DNA from: Chloroflexota bacterium
GTDB taxonomy: Bacteria; Chloroflexota; Dormibacteria; CF-121
Assembly: GCA_005881715.1 (NCBI GenBank)
Contig: VBEE01000041.1
Coordinates: forward strand, 4,518-42,966
Length of the DNA stretch: 38,449 nucleotides
Direction: 5' to 3'
This document shows, in pieces, positions 34,918 to 38,449 of the stretch (positions are counted from its first letter, which is position 1; each line of letters opens with the position of its first letter). The position numbers and the translations under genes are program-made. The notes under the pieces were generated by a model. The model searched no databases. It saw only the letters and a program-made list of their open reading frames with translations, and had not been told where the DNA came from.

Positions 34918-35579
34918 CAGCGATGCCAGGTGCGCTTGTCGTGGCAGAAGTGCACGGCCGCCGGCTTGAGCCGCCGCAGCTTGTCCAGCGACCGCCCGAA
35001 GGTTGACGCGTCTTCCATCATGCCGGCCCGTGGCGCCTCGCCCTCGAACATGCTAACCGTCCAGCAGGCGTCGCCCGTCATCAGCGCCGGGCCCGCGGTG
35101 GTGTCGATCTGAATGCTCTGGTGGCCGGCGGTGTGGCCAGGCGTCGTCAGTACGCGGACACCCGACGCGATCTCGCGTTCCCCATCCAGGAGCTCGAATC
35201 GCGCGCCGGCGTACTGGAGCCACGCCGCCGGCGTGTCCTTGTATTTATGGCGCCGTTCGTACTCCCTTCGCTGCACGTAAACCGGCGCCTGCGGAAACAC
35301 GGCGTTCTGGCCGCAGTGGTCGAAGTGCAAATGCGAGTTGATGACCCAGCAAATGTCAGACGGATCGACGTCGTACCGGCGCAGCGCCTCCGCAACCGAG
35401 GCATTGACCGGGCGGTAATCCTTGATCAGCTCCAGGGGAGTCCCATAGCCCGTGTCCACCAAGCCGGCACCGGCAGGATGCTTGATCAGGAACCCGTGCA
35501 CCGGGATCTCCATCGCCAGATGGGGCAGCCAGATGTGACCGAGATCCAGCCGAACGATCGCTTCTGGCGGCAGCGCCAC
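34917..35579 (-). CDS. Metallo-beta-lactamase-fold hydrolase (lactonase-like)
   Basis: NSHLHFDHCGQNAVFP, TPGHTAGHQSIQI, TGDACW motifs. Confidence 0.92.
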   Translation of the reverse strand: MALPPEAIVRLDLGHIWLPHLAMEIPVHGFLIKHPAGAGLVDTGYGTPLELIKDYRPVNASVAEALRRYDVDPSDICWVINSHLHFDHCGQNAVFPQAPVYVQRREYERRHKYKDTPAAWLQYAGARFELLDGEREIASGVRVLTTPGHTAGHQSIQIDTTAGPALMTGDACWTVSMFEGEAPRAGMMEDASTFGRSLDKLRRLKPAAVHFCHDKRTWHR

Positions 35580-35597
35580 CCCGCGATGCTAGCGGGC

Positions 35598-36845
35598 TCA
35601 GGCCTTCAGCAGCGGAAGAATTTCGAAGTTGCCGCCGAGCAGGTCGGACGCCGGCGCCTTCAGGTATCCCTGCAGCACGGAGGCGTACACCGAGCGGAAG
35701 TCGGTGCTGAATTTGAGATTGCCATTGTCCAGGTCGTTGAGGCTCGGCTGTTGGCCGTAGAGACCTCCCTTGACCGGTGCGCCCAGCAAGAACATGGGCG
35801 CTGCCGTGCCGTGGTCGGTGCCCGCGCTGCCGTTCTCTTTGACACGGCGGCCGAACTCCGACCAGGTCATGACCAGGACCTTGTCCCCCAGCCCGTGGCC
35901 CTGCAGATCTTGCATGAAGCCACTGAGCGCCTGATCGAGGTCCAGCAGGAGCTTGTCGTGCACCGGTTTTTCCCGGGCGTGGTTGTCAAAGCCTCCCAGC
36001 GTGACGTGTGCGACTCGCACGCCCAGCCCGGAGACGATCGTCTCAGCCACCAACTTGAGCGCGCTGGCGATCGGACTGTCGCTCGGGTAGGTGCCTTTCG
36101 CCTGGTAGGTGGCGTCCGTCGCCTGCAACGCGTGCGATGCCTGCAGCGCGTCCTGCAACGTCGTGTCGAGAAGGGCGCCGAAGGGGGCCGGGCCAACGCT
36201 CTTGAAGGATGAATAGAACTTCATCAGCGGGTTTTCGACGTCGACCTGCGTGCCGTGCTCATTAACCGGCTGCAACCGGAACGTCCGTAGCGACTGCAGC
36301 GCCGTGACCGGCGTCTTCGAGCGCAGCTCCGGCGGCACCAGCGATCCGGCGCTGACGCCTTCGAGCGCGTGGTTCGGGGATTCGCCGACCTGGTCGAGGT
36401 AGTTGAGATAGCGCCCGAGCCAGCCATCACCGATGCCGCCCTTAACGCTGGCCGTTTCCCAGACCGACATCGAGGCGAAGTGCGACAGGTTGGGGTTTGG
36501 ATACCCGACGCCCTGCACGACGGCCAACTGTCCGGCGTCCCAGCTGGCTTTGAGCCCCTTGAGGTTCGGGTGCAGGCCCAGCTGGCCGTTGAGGGTGAGC
36601 ACCCCCTGGTCCTGCCGAAGGGTCGGCCGGGCGTCGTGGTAGGCGCCATCCTGGAAGGGGATCACCGTGTTGAGCCCGTCGTTGCCGCCGGCAAGCTGGA
36701 CGAGCACGAGCACCCGGTCGCTGGGCGCCGCCTTCGGCGAATCGGCGGCGGCCGCCGCCACGCCGTTGGCAAAGACGGCCGGTACCGCGGACCCGGCAAA
36801 GATTGGCAGCAGGCCCTGCGTCATGAATTCGCGGCGGCTAAACAT
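35598..36845 (-). CDS. DUF1501 family protein with Tat-like signal
   Basis: MFSRREFMTQGLLPIFAG; VLVQLAGGNDGLNTVIPF; VMTWSEFGRRVKENGSAGTDHGTAAPMFLLG. Confidence 0.92.
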   Translation of the reverse strand: MFSRREFMTQGLLPIFAGSAVPAVFANGVAAAAADSPKAAPSDRVLVLVQLAGGNDGLNTVIPFQDGAYHDARPTLRQDQGVLTLNGQLGLHPNLKGLKASWDAGQLAVVQGVGYPNPNLSHFASMSVWETASVKGGIGDGWLGRYLNYLDQVGESPNHALEGVSAGSLVPPELRSKTPVTALQSLRTFRLQPVNEHGTQVDVENPLMKFYSSFKSVGPAPFGALLDTTLQDALQASHALQATDATYQAKGTYPSDSPIASALKLVAETIVSGLGVRVAHVTLGGFDNHAREKPVHDKLLLDLDQALSGFMQDLQGHGLGDKVLVMTWSEFGRRVKENGSAGTDHGTAAPMFLLGAPVKGGLYGQQPSLNDLDNGNLKFSTDFRSVYASVLQGYLKAPASDLLGGNFEILPLLKA

Positions 36846-36860
36846 CGTGGCTCATCTCCA

Positions 36861-38321
36861 TCAGTTCAGTTGAAACTCCGGCGTGGCCAGCACCATGAAG
36901 AGCAGACCGGCCTGGTCGCCGGGGTGCGCGGCGGCGTAGGCTTGCAGGCCGTCTCTTGTGGTGGGACTCACGTTTCCATCCACCAGGGTGCGCGACAGGT
37001 TGTCGAGCGAGTCGGCCGGCAGCACGGCACGCATCCGTTGGGTCGCGCCGTTGGCCAGGTTGATCCGGGTGAGCAGGGTCGAACTGTTGATCCAGGAGCT
37101 GCCGCCCGGCCAGCCGGCGACGTTGGGCGGGTAGAACAGCACCTGCCCCATCGGGGCCATCGCCGTCGCCGCCGCGACGTAGCCCTTCGCATCGGCGCCG
37201 GTTGCCTTTAACGTCTGGGCGACCAGCTCCGCCGGGCTCTTGACCAGCGCCCGATAGGCCTTTTCCGAATAGAAGGCATCCATGGCGACGATTTCGCGGA
37301 CCACCGCGCCGACGTTATGGCGGTTCTTCTGGAACGTATCCGCCAGGTGGTGGACGATCTCCGGCTCGGGGTTGGGATAGGCGAAGAAACTGAAGAGCCT
37401 GGTGCTGAGTCGTTCGGCGGTGGCCCGAAGCGGGACGAGCATGTCGACGATGTCGTCGCCCGTGAAGTTACCGGTCTTGCCCAGGAAGGTCTTTGGTCCG
37501 TCGTCGTGGAGGCGTGGGACGAACACCGAATCGGTCGTGAGGCGGCGTTGCTGCGCCCCCTGGAGCGTCCAGCCCGTAAACGCCCGGGCGGACTCGCGGA
37601 CGTCGTCCTCGGTGTAGTGACCGATGCCGGTGGTGAAGAGCTCCATCAGCTCGCGGGCGTAGTTCTCATTCGGCTTGCCCTTCCGGTTCGTTTCGGTGTC
37701 GAGGTAGATCATCATCGCCGGGTCTTTCGATACGGCTTTGAGCAGGTCGTCGAGGTTACCCATCGCCATCTTCCGAAAGAGCTGGTTCTGGGTGAACATC
37801 TGGGCGGGGCCGGCCTTGTCGAGCCCGCTGGTCAGCAGGCCGTGCCAGAACAGCGTCATCTTCTCCTCGAGCGGCCGCGCGGTCTCCACCATTCGTTGCA
37901 GCCACCACCCCTGGATGGCGGCCACCGGAGCCGCAGCGCGGCCCCCGCTCGGATCCACCGCGGGCAGCGCACCTTCGAGGCCGGCATTCGAAATCTTCGG
38001 ATAGTCGAGTAGAACCTCCGTCGCCCTGGCGGTACCCATCACCAGGTAGCGGTCGAGCTCGCCGGGCGTGGCGCCGAAGCCGGCGCGTCGGAGCAGATGC
38101 GCGACGCGGACACGCTCGTTGTTGAGCGCGCCCTGGTAGCCATGCGTGAGGTCGCGGACGTGGTCGAGGATTTGTGACAGCCCGTCGCCCTTCCACAGCA
38201 CCGCCAGCGCGGTGGCCGTCGCCCCTGCCGCGCCCGTCGCGAGCACAGCCCGGCGCGAAACCGGCCGTTTCCAGATCGGCCTGGTGGTCGCGGGCGACGT
38301 CCTCGAGGCCGCCTCGTCCAT
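36861..38321 (-). CDS. DUF1800 family protein with Tat-like signal
   Basis: RPVSRRAVLATGAAGATATA; HLLRRAGFGATPGELDR; MTLFWHGLLTSGLDK; NENYARELMELFTTGIGHYTEDDVRESARAFTGW; PPNVAGWPGG. Confidence 0.92.
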   Translation of the reverse strand: MDEAASRTSPATTRPIWKRPVSRRAVLATGAAGATATALAVLWKGDGLSQILDHVRDLTHGYQGALNNERVRVAHLLRRAGFGATPGELDRYLVMGTARATEVLLDYPKISNAGLEGALPAVDPSGGRAAAPVAAIQGWWLQRMVETARPLEEKMTLFWHGLLTSGLDKAGPAQMFTQNQLFRKMAMGNLDDLLKAVSKDPAMMIYLDTETNRKGKPNENYARELMELFTTGIGHYTEDDVRESARAFTGWTLQGAQQRRLTTDSVFVPRLHDDGPKTFLGKTGNFTGDDIVDMLVPLRATAERLSTRLFSFFAYPNPEPEIVHHLADTFQKNRHNVGAVVREIVAMDAFYSEKAYRALVKSPAELVAQTLKATGADAKGYVAAATAMAPMGQVLFYPPNVAGWPGGSSWINSSTLLTRINLANGATQRMRAVLPADSLDNLSRTLVDGNVSPTTRDGLQAYAAAHPGDQAGLLFMVLATPEFQLN

Positions 38322-38386
38322 GATGATCAGGCTAGGGCCGAGGGTTGAAATCGGCCTGAGAAGCCCCTGAGAAGGTGAACGTCACA

Positions 38387-38430
38387 ACCTCCCTCCCCCC
38401 TTGCGCGCGGGGTCGGGTGAGGGGTGTCCA
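38387..38430. repeat. Degenerate C-tract/G-tract element, possibly related to the argG2 insertion
   Basis: ACCTCCCTCCCCCCTTGCGCGCGGGGTCGGGTGAGGGGTGTCCA in intergenic DNA upstream of the DUF1800 gene. Confidence 0.35.
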
Positions 38431-38449
38431 TATACTGGATTTCAAGGAT

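Noticed and set aside
1-38449. CRISPR arrays, tRNA/rRNA genes, transposases or prophage genes
   Set aside because: None recognised on reading; no regularly spaced repeats, integrase/transposase motifs or tRNA-like cloverleaf were seen. A tRNAscan/CRISPR tool run would be needed to exclude them formally.

Overview
GC-rich bacterial window; gene content and style suggest a Chloroflexota/Dormibacterota-like lineage (inference only). The core, ~6.2-20 kb, is a LysW amino-group-carrier biosynthetic locus. On the minus strand: homocitrate synthase, homoaconitase large and small subunits, lysW, lysX, lysK, lysY, lysZ, lysJ, plus a second RimK-type LysX/ArgX ligase. Divergent from that second ligase, on the plus strand: argG1-argH-argR-argG2. 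No conventional argJ/argB/argC/argD set is visible, which suggests a Sulfolobus-like bifunctional LysW lysine/arginine route in a bacterium. A T-box leader with a lysine-type specifier (AAA/AAG) precedes homocitrate synthase, and tandem ARG-box-like dyads lie between the second ligase and argG1. Flanking genes: a truncated Lhr helicase, panE, YggT, DinB, a C39-like protease, YbjQ, a DesKR-like two-component system with a MacB-like ABC transporter, a LysR regulator, isocitrate lyase, a PspC/LiaF-like envelope-stress cluster, an amidohydrolase, a ZIP transporter with a divergent DtxR/MntR regulator, amtB, DUF1801, an MBL hydrolase and a DUF1501/DUF1800 pair. Several small ORFs, probable CTG starts, leaderless promoters and palindromes are also reported. 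All calls were made by eye from the sequence; no database search was run.
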